This document shows positions 13,541 through 13,592 of a stretch of DNA of 13,592 bases, piece by piece. Position 1 is the first letter of the stretch. Each line of letters opens with the position of its first letter. The notes under the pieces were generated by a model, which was not told the origin of the DNA, did no database searches, and was given only the letters and a program-made list of their open reading frames with translations. Source of the stretch: JBDKTH01 sp964558295 (GTDB taxonomy: Bacteria; Planctomycetota; Planctomycetia; Pirellulales; Thermoguttaceae); the NCBI GenBank assembly GCA_964558295.1, contig CAZLDQ010000156.1:1-13592 (forward strand), written 5' to 3'. Both the position numbers and the translations under genes were made by a program.

Positions 13541-13592
13541 GTGTGCCTGGCATGTTGTGAATCTTGGAGGTGAAAGTCCTCTGCGGACCGAG
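13541..13592 (+). mobile_element. 5' end of a group II intron, probably class IIC, truncated by window edge
   Basis: The sequence from 13541 opens with GTGTG, matching the group II 5' consensus GUGYG, and continues GTGTGCCTGGCATG. As I recall it, the well-studied Oceanobacillus iheyensis IIC intron begins almost the same way. A short stem GAGG (13567-13570) / CCTC (13578-13581) with loop TGAAAGT matches the conserved domain I hairpin read as GGTGAAAGTCC in many bacterial introns. It starts 4 nt after the T-run of a terminator hairpin, the known insertion preference of class C introns. Only 52 nt are visible: the rest of the ribozyme, any reverse transcriptase/maturase gene and the 3' end lie outside. 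Confidence 0.78.

Overview
The window looks like a piece of a planctomycete chromosome, possibly Pirellulales; the exact genus cannot be read from it. The main reasons are an exported, cysteine-rich YTV-type repeat protein of the kind reported from planctomycete cell walls, a moderately high GC content, loosely packed genes with long spacers, and an exported GalM. A run of exactly 100 N inside the YTV gene shows that this is a draft scaffold.

Left part (1-4850, minus strand): the remains of an alpha-glucan operon read right to left as glgX remnant - treS - malQ. TreS (trehalose synthase, GH13) and MalQ (4-alpha-glucanotransferase, GH77) keep all their catalytic residues and overlap by 4 bp (ATGA), so they look co-translated. 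malQ runs off the left edge. The gene upstream of treS was a glycogen debranching enzyme. It now has two large internal deletions, a frameshift, a nonsense codon, and glycine in place of the nucleophile and the general acid.

Centre-left (4851-6612): a divergent plus-strand remnant of glucose-1-phosphate adenylyltransferase (glgC), lacking its N-terminal nucleotide-binding part and C-terminal domain and carrying a frameshift. It is flanked by long stretches in which I recognise no gene. The locus therefore seems to have lost glycogen synthesis and debranching genes while keeping maltose/trehalose interconversion.

Centre (6613-9819): the YTV/CAPAT repeat protein with signal peptide, an assembly gap between identical repeats, and a strong terminator; then an exported aldose 1-epimerase (GalM); then a composite hairpin shared with a convergent small Dabb-domain gene.

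Right part (9820-13592): a 530-bp spacer followed by a 1043-residue fusion of GTP-dependent PEP carboxykinase with a class I/II PLP aminotransferase, in one unbroken frame. A domain pair that could make oxaloacetate by transamination and convert it to PEP is the most interesting protein here. Four bases after the T-run of its terminator, the sequence changes into what looks like the 5' end of a group IIC intron (starting GTGTGCC), cut by the window edge. Insertion just after a terminator hairpin is the usual habit of that intron class.
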